Below, one piece after another: positions 1-8,144 of a stretch of 64,000 nt of DNA; position 1 is the first letter of the stretch, and each line of letters begins with the position of its first letter. The stretch is from contig NZ_SPSB01000004.1 of NCBI RefSeq assembly GCF_004571135.1, forward strand, positions 62,001 through 126,000, read 5' to 3'. This DNA comes from Algoriphagus kandeliae (GTDB taxonomy: Bacteria > Bacteroidota > Bacteroidia > Cytophagales > Cyclobacteriaceae). The notes below the pieces were generated by a model. The model was not told the DNA's origin. It made no database searches and was given only the letters and a program-made list of their open reading frames with translations. A program made the position numbers and the translations under genes.

Positions 1-1
1 G

Positions 2-709
2 GACACTTCAGCCTTGAAATTGCGCTTCCCTCCTTCTCCCAGATCCGGTAAATATCCAGTTATCGTGGATGAAATGAGCAAATCCTATGGGGACCATGTG
101 GTTTTCAAAGATGCTTCCATGACTATTGAGCAGGGACAGAAGGTAGCCTTTGTTGGGAAAAACGGAGAAGGTAAATCCACCATGATCAAAGCCATCATGG
201 GTGAGATTGAATTCGAAGGAAAATGTGAATTGGGACACAATGCTTTGGTTGGCTATTTCGCTCAAAACCAAGCTTCACTTTTGGATGAAAGTTTGACCAT
301 TTTTGAAACCATCGATCACATCGCAGTAGGTGAAATCCGAACCAAGATCAAGGATATTTTGGGAGCCTTTATGTTTAAAGGTGACGACATCAACAAAAAA
401 GTAAAAGTCCTTTCAGGTGGTGAAAAAACCCGGTTAGCGATGATCAAATTATTATTGGAGCCTGTCAATCTATTGATCCTCGATGAACCAACCAACCACC
501 TAGACATGAAAACAAAAGATATCATCAAGGATGCCTTGAAGGCTTTCGATGGTACATTAATCGTAGTTTCTCACGATAGGGACTTCTTGGATGGTTTGGT
601 AACCAAGGTTTTTGAATTTGGCAACAAACGGGTAAAAGAACACTTCGAGGACATCAATGGATTCCTGAGAAATAAAAAAATTGAGAATTTGAAGGAAGTA
701 GAGAGGTAG
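2..709 (+). CDS. ABC-F family ATPase, C-terminal part (5' end outside window)
   Basis: This is the second nucleotide-binding domain of a soluble ABC-F protein, the family of ribosome-associated ATPases (EttA, Uup, YbiT type) that act in translation rather than transport. The frame is open from base 2, so the start and first ATPase domain lie upstream of the window. A Walker A motif GKNGEGKST lies near 157-183, the signature LSGGEKTRL near 409-435 and the Walker B LILDEPTNHLD near 472-504, followed by an SHDRDFL switch. The NHLD after Walker B is typical of ABC-F. There are no membrane segments, and the product ends soon after the domain with a short charged tail. The subfamily cannot be set from this half. 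It faces the NIPSNAP gene tail to tail. Confidence 0.9.
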   Translation, partial: DTSALKLRFPPSPRSGKYPVIVDEMSKSYGDHVVFKDASMTIEQGQKVAFVGKNGEGKSTMIKAIMGEIEFEGKCELGHNALVGYFAQNQASLLDESLTIFETIDHIAVGEIRTKIKDILGAFMFKGDDINKKVKVLSGGEKTRLAMIKLLLEPVNLLILDEPTNHLDMKTKDIIKDALKAFDGTLIVVSHDRDFLDGLVTKVFEFGNKRVKEHFEDINGFLRNKKIENLKEVER

Positions 710-717
710 GATGAATT

Positions 718-784
718 GTAAGTAGTAAGCGATAAATAGTTAGCGGTGTTGAAACCAACTTACTATTTACCGTTTACGATTTAC
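718..784. repeat. Imperfect inverted repeat built of period-7 units
   Basis: Two 26-base arms (718-743 and 759-784) are inverted copies with five mismatches. Each arm is itself a run of 7-base units of the form GTAAxxx. It lies between two convergent genes and could fold into a long hairpin. It has no clear T-run, so a terminator role is only an inference. Confidence 0.6.
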
Positions 785-790
785 AGTCTA

Positions 791-1540
791 TTACTTCATA
801 GGAGAGAAAGGCAGGGTTTTCAAAAACACCGCATCTACCTTCTCCACGATTTTTCCATTCTTCTCTGACTCATCTCTTGCTTTGATCCATTCTGGGTCTT
901 TGATAAAATTAGAAAATGCCTGCTCAAAGCTTTCCAAATCCCGGTGACCTAGGAGATAGACTAATTTGGGTTGACTTCCGTCTTTTTCAACAGTTTCAAA
1001 ATAAGGATAGTTAATCAGGCCTTGCTTTGCAAATAAATCTTGCGTGTGATCCTTAAAGCGCTTTTCAAGATTGGGTAATTTATCATCAAAGCAGGTATAA
1101 GTTCGCAGTTGGAAAATCCCTGAATTTCCTGAAATGGATTTTTCATTTAATCCCGGAGCCGGAACCATATATATTTCCTGAATGGATTGAACCAAAGGAC
1201 CATTTTTTCTTGATTCTTCGTATGCCTTTTTCCAATCAGGATCATTCAAAAACTTTTGCCACATTTGATCCCTTGATTCCACATCGGGATAACCTAGGAT
1301 GTAATACAACTTATTTTCATTTGGATCATTTGGGAGAAAATAGGCAATATTTTCCATACCGGCCTTCTCAAAAAGGAACCTTGTATGATTTTCAAATCGG
1401 CTAACCAAATCTTGCAATTTACCTGGATGCGCCGTGTAAATCCGGAGTTCGTAATACTTCGAATTATTTAAAGGCTGCTGTTGCGCCAAAGATGAAAAGG
1501 TAAAAAACAACAGAAATAAACTTCCTAATAAAGTTCTCAT
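791..1540 (-). CDS. NIPSNAP family protein, exported
   Basis: A 249-residue protein with a Sec signal peptide (about residues 1-19, ending SSLAQ) followed by two copies of the NIPSNAP domain, a dimeric alpha-beta barrel fold. The first copy begins near residue 28 (YYELRIYTAHPGK) and the second near residue 142 (IFQLRTYTCFDDK). Both share the pattern of a Tyr-Tyr-(I/F)-LG strand and a DPxW helix. The molecular function of bacterial NIPSNAP proteins is not established. Export to the periplasm and the tandem domains are typical of Bacteroidota members, which often carry this gene alone. The ATG at 1540 directly precedes the signal peptide. It appears to be monocistronic. Confidence 0.85.
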   Translation of the reverse strand: MRTLLGSLFLLFFTFSSLAQQQPLNNSKYYELRIYTAHPGKLQDLVSRFENHTRFLFEKAGMENIAYFLPNDPNENKLYYILGYPDVESRDQMWQKFLNDPDWKKAYEESRKNGPLVQSIQEIYMVPAPGLNEKSISGNSGIFQLRTYTCFDDKLPNLEKRFKDHTQDLFAKQGLINYPYFETVEKDGSQPKLVYLLGHRDLESFEQAFSNFIKDPEWIKARDESEKNGKIVEKVDAVFLKTLPFSPMK

Positions 1541-1585
1541 GATTGGGTGAATTGTTAAGTTGAAACATCAAAATACTGCTTTTCA

Positions 1586-1619
1586 ACAAAAAAGGCTATC
1601 GTTTTTTACGACAGCCTTC
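1586..1619 (-). terminator. Rho-independent terminator of the small membrane protein gene
   Basis: A ten-pair stem (1592-1601 with 1609-1618, one G-U pair) is followed on the minus strand by a run of T. It lies about 20 bases past the stop of the 64-residue gene. Confidence 0.8.
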
Positions 1620-1639
1620 AAATTCTATTTCTACTCCGC

Positions 1640-1834
1640 TTACATCAAGCGTTTTATGGTCCAAACAATGATGGCGAATAGAAACATGATGATGGAAATT
1701 TTATTGATCCCATGCATCATTCGTAGATTGAAGTTGGTTTTTTTACTGGGATCGGGCTTTTGAAATACTCGGATAAAGTAGTTGCCGACTTCTCCCAATT
1801 TGAAAAACTCTTTGACTTTATTTTTCTCTGCCAT
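1640..1834 (-). CDS. Small conserved membrane protein (DUF6728-like)
   Basis: A 64-residue protein with a polar N-terminal half (KEFFKLGEVGNYF) and one hydrophobic segment at about residues 42-62. I recall very similar short proteins across Bacteroidota, grouped as DUF6728; the family name is from memory and not checked. The phrase NFNLRMMHGINKISI before the membrane segment is the most distinctive part. No function is known. It starts about 55 bases after the end of ispG on the same strand and is followed by a clear terminator, so it probably closes the SDR-ispG transcript. The terminator, conserved-looking sequence and ATG start argue that it is a real gene despite its size. Confidence 0.75.
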   Translation of the reverse strand: MAEKNKVKEFFKLGEVGNYFIRVFQKPDPSKKTNFNLRMMHGINKISIIMFLFAIIVWTIKRLM

Positions 1835-1889
1835 TTTCTCTCACTTTTCTTGGCCAACAGCTAAGCGGATGGATAAGTTTAATTTTTTA

Positions 1890-3872
1890 TTAAATAGTTT
1901 CCGGTTCGGTCCACATCCCATCTGCGCGGATGATTTCGATCAATTCGTCTACCGCATTTTCCGAAGGAACAGATCGCTTAATCACCTCTTTACCTTTGTA
2001 TAGGGTGATTTTTCCTTTTCCTGAACCCACATAGCCATAATCTGCGTCAGCCATTTCCCCAGGACCATTTACAATACAACCCATGATTCCAATTTTGACA
2101 CCTTTCAAATGATCCGTGCGCTTCCGAATCATCGCGGTGGTTTCCTGCAAATCAAACAGAGTTCTTCCACAAGATGGGCAGGAAATATATTCGGTTTTTG
2201 ACATGCGGGTCCTAGCTGCCTGCAAAACCCCAAAAGAGACATTGTTGTGCAATTTGATCTGCTCTAAAATCTCCTCACGAGTATGCGCTCCTTCTTTTTC
2301 AAGGGAAATCAAAATGCCATCTCCCAATCCATCTACTAACAATCCACCCACATCGGTAGCTGCATACAGCATGGTTTGATCGGCTGTTTGATCTGGATAA
2401 CTAACCTTGACTACAACTGGAATTGAATTGTTTTCCTGAATCAAACGCACAAAAGCCCTTCTCAAGGCCGGCATTCCATGTGCATTGGATGTCTTCAGAA
2501 TTAGGACTAAATCCTTTCGATTTTGGACCAAATCAGAGATTGATTCAATTTCTGTATCAGAAACTTCTAGAAAATTCAATTCTGCATGGTAGGCACTTGC
2601 AGATTGAAACTCATGTAATGAAAATAAAGGATACTTATTGCTTTGATCTTGAGCATTTTTCCAAACCTCATAATTCTGAATTTCCCGCATTCCATTAGGA
2701 AGCATGAAAGGGATAGGATTATTTCCAGAATAGACAAAATCGCACCCCAAATCATTCATCTTCCACTTGTCCAATTCAGGAAGATAAAAATGACCCACGG
2801 CTTTCATTTCCTTTTCAGAAATATTCTCCACACGAGAAATATCCGTGATCACACGAGGAACATTTTGTCCTCCAAAATTATAGATCTCCTTGCTTTCCCG
2901 CTTCGTATGATCGAAAGGATTGATAGGATATTCGTTGATGGCTGGGATCTCAGAATGATTTTTTCGGTTCGTATATCGGTCAATTAAAGCTTTGGCAACT
3001 GGAGCCTCAAACTCAGGATCCTCGGTTAAAGAAACTCGCACCGTATCTCCTAAACCATCTTCCAATAAAGTTCCAATTCCTACCGCAGATTTGATTCGAC
3101 CATCCTCTGCCTCTCCGGCTTCTGTCACTCCTAGGTGTAATGGATAGGGCTTAAAGCCTCCCTCATTTAATTTCTGTACCAACAATCGATAGGCTTGCAC
3201 CATCACCTGTGTGTTGGAAGATTTCATAGAGATCACGATATCGTGGTAATTCTCCTCCTCACAAATTCGCAAAAATTCCAAAGCCGATTCCACCATTCCA
3301 AGAGGGGTATCTCCATACCGGCTCATGATTCGATCTGACAGTGAACCATGATTGGTACCGATGCGCATAGCTGTTCCATGCTCTTTACAGATTTTCACCA
3401 AAGGAAGGAAGCGTTCACGAATTCGCTCCAATTCCTCTTGATAGCTAGCATCGGTATATTCGATTACCTCAAATTTCTTTTTGTCTGCGTAATTACCAGG
3501 ATTGATCCGAACTTTTTCAACGATTCGGGCAGCAATTTCTGCAGCATTTGGGGTGAAGTGAATATCTGCTACCAAAGGCGTTTGATATCCTCTTTTGCGA
3601 AGCTCATTTCGAATATTTCTGAGATTTTCTGCCTCTTTGATACTCGGAGCGGTGATACGAATCAATTGGCACCCGCTTTCTATCATTCGGATACATTGCT
3701 CTACCGAACCTTGGGTATCCATGGTATCCACTGTAGTCATGGATTGAACTACGATAGGATTATCCCCTCCGATGATGACGTCACCGACACGGACAGGAAT
3801 AGTTTTTCGACGGCTATATTTCGTCAAGCTGTCGCAATAATGAATTTCTGAGGAATGAATCAATGGCTCCAT
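1890..3872 (-). CDS. ispG: 4-hydroxy-3-methylbut-2-en-1-yl diphosphate synthase (long form)
   Basis: IspG (GcpE) catalyses the sixth step of the non-mevalonate isoprenoid pathway, reducing cyclic methylerythritol diphosphate to HMBPP with a 4Fe-4S cluster. The N-terminal TIM-barrel begins with RVGDVIIGGDNPIVVQSMTT, and the C-terminal ferredoxin-like domain carries the cluster ligands C565, C568 and C599 followed by NGPGE (about 602-606). At 660 residues it is much longer than the roughly 370-residue E. coli enzyme, because of an extra domain inserted between barrel and cluster domain (about 300-550). This long form is usual in Bacteroidota, Chlamydiae and plants. The ATG is four bases past the SDR gene stop, so the two are cotranscribed. 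Confidence 0.97.
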   Translation of the reverse strand: MEPLIHSSEIHYCDSLTKYSRRKTIPVRVGDVIIGGDNPIVVQSMTTVDTMDTQGSVEQCIRMIESGCQLIRITAPSIKEAENLRNIRNELRKRGYQTPLVADIHFTPNAAEIAARIVEKVRINPGNYADKKKFEVIEYTDASYQEELERIRERFLPLVKICKEHGTAMRIGTNHGSLSDRIMSRYGDTPLGMVESALEFLRICEEENYHDIVISMKSSNTQVMVQAYRLLVQKLNEGGFKPYPLHLGVTEAGEAEDGRIKSAVGIGTLLEDGLGDTVRVSLTEDPEFEAPVAKALIDRYTNRKNHSEIPAINEYPINPFDHTKRESKEIYNFGGQNVPRVITDISRVENISEKEMKAVGHFYLPELDKWKMNDLGCDFVYSGNNPIPFMLPNGMREIQNYEVWKNAQDQSNKYPLFSLHEFQSASAYHAELNFLEVSDTEIESISDLVQNRKDLVLILKTSNAHGMPALRRAFVRLIQENNSIPVVVKVSYPDQTADQTMLYAATDVGGLLVDGLGDGILISLEKEGAHTREEILEQIKLHNNVSFGVLQAARTRMSKTEYISCPSCGRTLFDLQETTAMIRKRTDHLKGVKIGIMGCIVNGPGEMADADYGYVGSGKGKITLYKGKEVIKRSVPSENAVDELIEIIRADGMWTEPETI

Positions 3873-3876
3873 GATA

Positions 3877-4581
3877 TCAAATATCTCCGAGTTGGGGTCT
3901 TATCGTAATTTCTTCAACAACTGAGGATGGGGAAAGGTTGTAGGCTGCCCATACAGTATCTGCTACGTCCTCAGCTTTCATAAATCGTTCTATGGGTAAA
4001 TCCACTCCTTCCCAGCTTGCTGTGAAGGTGGCTCCGGGTAAAATAGAAGTAACCTTTATCCCAAATGGCTTCATTTCTTCCCGCAAGCATTTGGTCATGC
4101 CTAGCATGGCCCATTTAGAAATAGCATAACTTCCACCATTGGGATAAGCGGTAGTTCCGGCAATTGATCCCATACTAAATACATGACCGGATTTTCGCTC
4201 CATCATTTCTGGAAGAATTTCACGGACCAAGTAGTACGCGGAAAAAAGATTGGTGTGCATCATCAACTCGAAATTACCTTCGGGTTCGTCGTGAATAGCA
4301 CCCGGAAGAAATACCCCAGTGTTGTTGACTAATACATCAATTGAGGCAAATTTTTTGGCTTTTTCAGCAAAAGCAAATACCTCTTCTTTTTTGGATAAAT
4401 CAGCAAGTTCAGCTAGGACACGAATTCCCGGAAAGTTGTTTTCAAGCTCTTCCTTCAACTCAATTAAATCAGATTCATGACGGGAACAGGTGACAATATC
4501 AAAACCTTCCTGAGCAAAACGAAAACAAATTGCCCGACCGATTCCCTTTGTTCCACCTGTAACGAGGATGCTTTTCCGCAT
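3877..4581 (-). CDS. Short-chain dehydrogenase/reductase
   Basis: A 234-residue classical SDR, close in type to 3-ketoacyl reductases. It shows the Rossmann motif TGGTKGIG at residues 8-15, the adenine-ring region NNTG, the catalytic Ser in GSIAGTT and the YAISK catalytic Tyr-Lys. The usual NNAG motif reads NNTG here, a tolerated change. The protein has the normal length, is soluble and probably uses NADPH (an Arg-His follows the second strand: CSRHES). The substrate cannot be told from sequence. It is transcribed with ispG, four bases downstream. A promoter box lies at 4629-4636. Confidence 0.9.
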   Translation of the reverse strand: MRKSILVTGGTKGIGRAICFRFAQEGFDIVTCSRHESDLIELKEELENNFPGIRVLAELADLSKKEEVFAFAEKAKKFASIDVLVNNTGVFLPGAIHDEPEGNFELMMHTNLFSAYYLVREILPEMMERKSGHVFSMGSIAGTTAYPNGGSYAISKWAMLGMTKCLREEMKPFGIKVTSILPGATFTASWEGVDLPIERFMKAEDVADTVWAAYNLSPSSVVEEITIRPQLGDI

Positions 4582-4628
4582 ATTTTGTTCGTGTTTTAAT
4601 AGTTAGTATGACAACTATCTACAAGAGA

Positions 4629-4636
4629 CAAAGTTA
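4629..4636 (-). promoter_or_regulatory. Bacteroidota -7 promoter box upstream of SDR-ispG
   Basis: The minus strand reads TAACTTTG, a match to TAnnTTTG, about 48 bases before the SDR start and after the stop of the upstream gene. I do not see a well-spaced -33 TTTG. Confidence 0.45.
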
Positions 4637-4647
4637 TATTTTTTTTA

Positions 4648-7600
4648 TCAAAACAGTGCAGAAACCTGCATTCGTCCCACATGGACGATTTGATCCAATC
4701 CTTGAGAATTTCGGCCTTCGTAGACCAAGTTTAATTGAAGCCCATTTCCTATTTTTTGAAGCCAATTGATAGACCAAGTCACGTTGGTTCCGGGGGTCAA
4801 GGCCTGCAACATTTCATATCCGACTGGTGAATTCACAACCCCATTATAATCGATCTCAATCCATTTAAGCGATCCCGTAATAGTGGTTTTTATAGCTTTG
4901 GAAAAGCGAATATCGACTCCTGATTGATGAAGAAATGCCTGTTCATCCAATTCGAGATTTTCAAGATTCTTTTTCTGCGTGAAATTATAATTCGCTGTGA
5001 AGCGAAACGAAGGATTGGGTTGCCAAGCTAGTTCAGGGCCCACCCCAAATTGATCCACGGTATAATTACGATTATCCAAAAAATCAGAATTAGACTGCTT
5101 CTCACCTTTATTCCCCATCAAGCGAATTGTCAAATCCCCACCGATATTATAGCGAGAATTGAACCGCCAATCCCGGTTTATCTGATCTTCAAATCCTCCC
5201 GATAAAAGTTGCTTGGATTGGGAATCAAAAAAGGAAAGGTCCAATCCATATTTTGCCGAAGCACGATTGAAGAAAAAGCTAGAGCGAATCACCTGACGAA
5301 GGGAAAGAATATCCTCCCTATCCAAAGAGCCAATGAAGGGATTGATACGATCTAAAAAATCATTGGAACTGACCTTTTTCTCCACACTTAAGCTGGAAGT
5401 ATTCGAAAACTTGGAAATAAACCCTTTCAAGCCTCCAGCCTCTTGCCATTCTCTTGGGAAGCCCGCCTGAATTCGATAATTCAAAATCGTGGTGTAGGCC
5501 TGAACATAAGTATCCGTTGGGACAAACACCTTGATGTAGAGTTTTTCTTCTGGATTGATCGCCAAGTAAAATTCATTCAGCTGCTGTATCCCATCTTCAT
5601 TATCATCCCGCCAGGTGTGCGTACCATCTCCATTTGGAGCGGGTAAAAAGACATATTCCCGTTGGAGCTCTCGGCCATTCCCCAAGGCATAGCTCAATTC
5701 GTTTCGAATCAGATTTTTCCCAATACTTCCAAAATAATCCACCTTTCCCATCACGGTCAATTCCTCCGGTAAATCCCGAAGTAGGTAACGAAGATTTCGA
5801 TAAGTGAAAGTAGATTGAAGGCTATGTTTGGCCCATTGTTTTTTAAGTCTAATGTTCCCAGTAAAAGCTTTGGTGTCTGAAAGAAGATTACCTTCAAATG
5901 GAGCTCGGTCTTCTCTCCAAGCTGCATCCGACCGGAATTTAAGCCTAAGGCTATCTTGGTTTTGAATGAAAATTAGATGCTCTTGAAAATTCATTGCTGT
6001 CCGAAGGACAGAGTCTGTTTCTGCAGCTCGAACAGCATTTCGATCAATAGAAAAACGATAACCAGGAACTAAAATTCTTGATTGATAGGATATTTCCCCG
6101 AGGTATCGTACCCAATCCGAGTGGACAGAATCCTGATTGCTTTCCAACAGGAAAAACTCATTTCTAAGCCTCCACCTTCGAGCCAATTCCAGGTTCCAGT
6201 TGGCGGTATGCTGATGACCATTTAGTATATCCTGTCTATTCCTTAAATACAGCTGATAATCAAATCTATTCCTAGAATCCTTTTCTAAAGCCAAATTGGC
6301 TTTTAGAAATTTCTCTGTTGCAGAACTCTGATTTACCAAATTGGGATCTATCCCCCAATCCCGATCAAATTCGATATATCGAAATCGATCAATGAATGAA
6401 AAATTCTTGGAATTATACTCGAATTCAACCTGACTTTGCAAAGTGTATTCGGGGATAAATTTGAGTTTACGGTTTTCTGAATTCAAACCAATTTTCCACC
6501 CCAAACCCTGATTATCGGAATCATCCAAATCGGAAAACAGATTTTTGTCCCGTGCCGACCAAGCTAATTCGGAATAAACTTTTTCCTTTTCTCCTAACTT
6601 AATGCTTCCTCCTGCGGTAATCATCCTTCTGCTATCAGGAGCTGGAAGTTGGGTCAATATGGAATAATCGCCCTGAGATTGACCATTTATTCGAGGCACA
6701 TATTCATAGACTGTTCCATTGGCCAATTGATTCACGCGTCGATAATCCCCTTTTCCACTTCCAACGAGGGAAAAAGCCAATTCAAAGTGCGCTAACTCAG
6801 GATTGGTGCTATATCGATAATATTGCAAAGCATTTCCAGCCCCATCCAATTCCACCACACGTTCATATAAAATCTTATTGGGGTCGAAAGCCACACTATC
6901 TATCCTTGGAATTACCGCTTCTTCGACTTGATCCCCAACATTTGACAATAGAGCTAATTCTTCTTGAGTAAATTCCCGAAACAAGGGACGGTTTCGATTA
7001 TCTTTCTCCTGATAAAAGTTTAAGTAAAAATCAGCCTTACCATTAGTCTGAAAGTGATTTGCACCCAAAATTGAACGAGAAAAATTCCGCTCCGCATATT
7101 CAAAATCCACACGGATCCGAGAATATTGGGTAATCAGCACTGAAGGAGTAAAGGTGATTTCAGCCTGATTGTAATCAATTACATAATCTGCATTGAATCC
7201 CCTCTGAAGTTGTTTCCCATCCACAAATACACGCTCAGAATTTGCCATAACGATTATGAATCGCTCGTTATTAGGCCCGGTCAATCGGTAAGGTCCTAAT
7301 ACACCTTCTAAAGCAGGGACAAGAATTGAAGCGAATTTTCCCTTGGCTACAGAAGCAAATCCTTGTGTACTCGCTTCCCATCCACCTTTTTTGTATTTGG
7401 TGGTAAGCTGAAGTCCTTGAACGTTTTTATAGTATCGAAGAAATTCTGATCGTCGCTGCTGCAAAACCACATCCCCTGCCGCTAGATTAAAATCATCATT
7501 GTACAATTCAATCAGCACATTATCAAAATCCTGTAATTGTTGGGTATTTCCTTCAGGTTGAAAAGGAACGTTTTGGTCGGTAATACTTGCTCGAATCCGA

Positions 7601-8106
7601 AGATCTTCAGCAATTTCTCCTTCCAATTGGAGATTTAGGGCTGAATTGACAAATACATTTTGAGTATTTCCGACAGAAATTCCTCGCGTTAAACTTCCTG
7701 ATTTATAGAGGTTGGTACTCGGAAACAGCTCTTCCCGAAAGTCAAACGCTTCCTGTCTGAGCACAGTATTATCGTAAAACCGAGCAGTTGAATCATAATC
7801 CACCAACAAAGTTCGTCTTGAAACAGGTTGATCAAACCGAACAGAAAAAGTCCTGTAACAAACTAATATGCTGTCTGCCTGATAATCTTCAGGTATGCTA
7901 ACTTGAAGCTGATTTTTGCTTAGGTCAAAGGAAAAGGATTTTTCAAAAGGTGAAGGCAGTCGAATACTTTCCTCAATAACTGAAAGAGAGTCTAAAACCA
8001 GTCCTGTACGAAGGGATTCTACAGAAAATTGTCGGCACTTTTCCTGGGCCCTCAATTGAATAATTGAGCCAAATAGTAGCAATAAAATAATCACCCAGGT
8101 CCTCAT
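4648..8106 (-). CDS. Large predicted outer-membrane beta-barrel protein, unknown function
   Basis: An 1152-residue protein with a Sec signal peptide (about residues 1-20, ending LRAQ). I do not recognise the family by name. After about 140 residues of extracellular-type sequence, a conserved-looking block GSLTRGISVGN and ITDQNVPFQPEG (about 140-185) begins a long region of alternating hydrophobic and polar strands with many aromatic-rich turns. It ends FSALF-style in an aromatic residue (MQVSALF), as outer-membrane barrels do. There is no TonB box or plug domain that I can see. The pattern suggests a large barrel or a cell-surface protein anchored in the outer membrane. It lies 38 bases behind the histidine kinase gene, so the two are probably cotranscribed. 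Confidence 0.7.
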   Translation of the reverse strand: MRTWVIILLLLFGSIIQLRAQEKCRQFSVESLRTGLVLDSLSVIEESIRLPSPFEKSFSFDLSKNQLQVSIPEDYQADSILVCYRTFSVRFDQPVSRRTLLVDYDSTARFYDNTVLRQEAFDFREELFPSTNLYKSGSLTRGISVGNTQNVFVNSALNLQLEGEIAEDLRIRASITDQNVPFQPEGNTQQLQDFDNVLIELYNDDFNLAAGDVVLQQRRSEFLRYYKNVQGLQLTTKYKKGGWEASTQGFASVAKGKFASILVPALEGVLGPYRLTGPNNERFIIVMANSERVFVDGKQLQRGFNADYVIDYNQAEITFTPSVLITQYSRIRVDFEYAERNFSRSILGANHFQTNGKADFYLNFYQEKDNRNRPLFREFTQEELALLSNVGDQVEEAVIPRIDSVAFDPNKILYERVVELDGAGNALQYYRYSTNPELAHFELAFSLVGSGKGDYRRVNQLANGTVYEYVPRINGQSQGDYSILTQLPAPDSRRMITAGGSIKLGEKEKVYSELAWSARDKNLFSDLDDSDNQGLGWKIGLNSENRKLKFIPEYTLQSQVEFEYNSKNFSFIDRFRYIEFDRDWGIDPNLVNQSSATEKFLKANLALEKDSRNRFDYQLYLRNRQDILNGHQHTANWNLELARRWRLRNEFFLLESNQDSVHSDWVRYLGEISYQSRILVPGYRFSIDRNAVRAAETDSVLRTAMNFQEHLIFIQNQDSLRLKFRSDAAWREDRAPFEGNLLSDTKAFTGNIRLKKQWAKHSLQSTFTYRNLRYLLRDLPEELTVMGKVDYFGSIGKNLIRNELSYALGNGRELQREYVFLPAPNGDGTHTWRDDNEDGIQQLNEFYLAINPEEKLYIKVFVPTDTYVQAYTTILNYRIQAGFPREWQEAGGLKGFISKFSNTSSLSVEKKVSSNDFLDRINPFIGSLDREDILSLRQVIRSSFFFNRASAKYGLDLSFFDSQSKQLLSGGFEDQINRDWRFNSRYNIGGDLTIRLMGNKGEKQSNSDFLDNRNYTVDQFGVGPELAWQPNPSFRFTANYNFTQKKNLENLELDEQAFLHQSGVDIRFSKAIKTTITGSLKWIEIDYNGVVNSPVGYEMLQALTPGTNVTWSINWLQKIGNGLQLNLVYEGRNSQGLDQIVHVGRMQVSALF

Positions 8107-8144
8107 AGCTTTTTTAGCCTCTCCTTTAAGGTAGCAAAAGCTCC

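Noticed and set aside
3348-3851. Open frame of 167 codons on the plus strand
   Set aside because: It lies wholly antisense to ispG, has no family pattern and is a shadow of a well-conserved gene.
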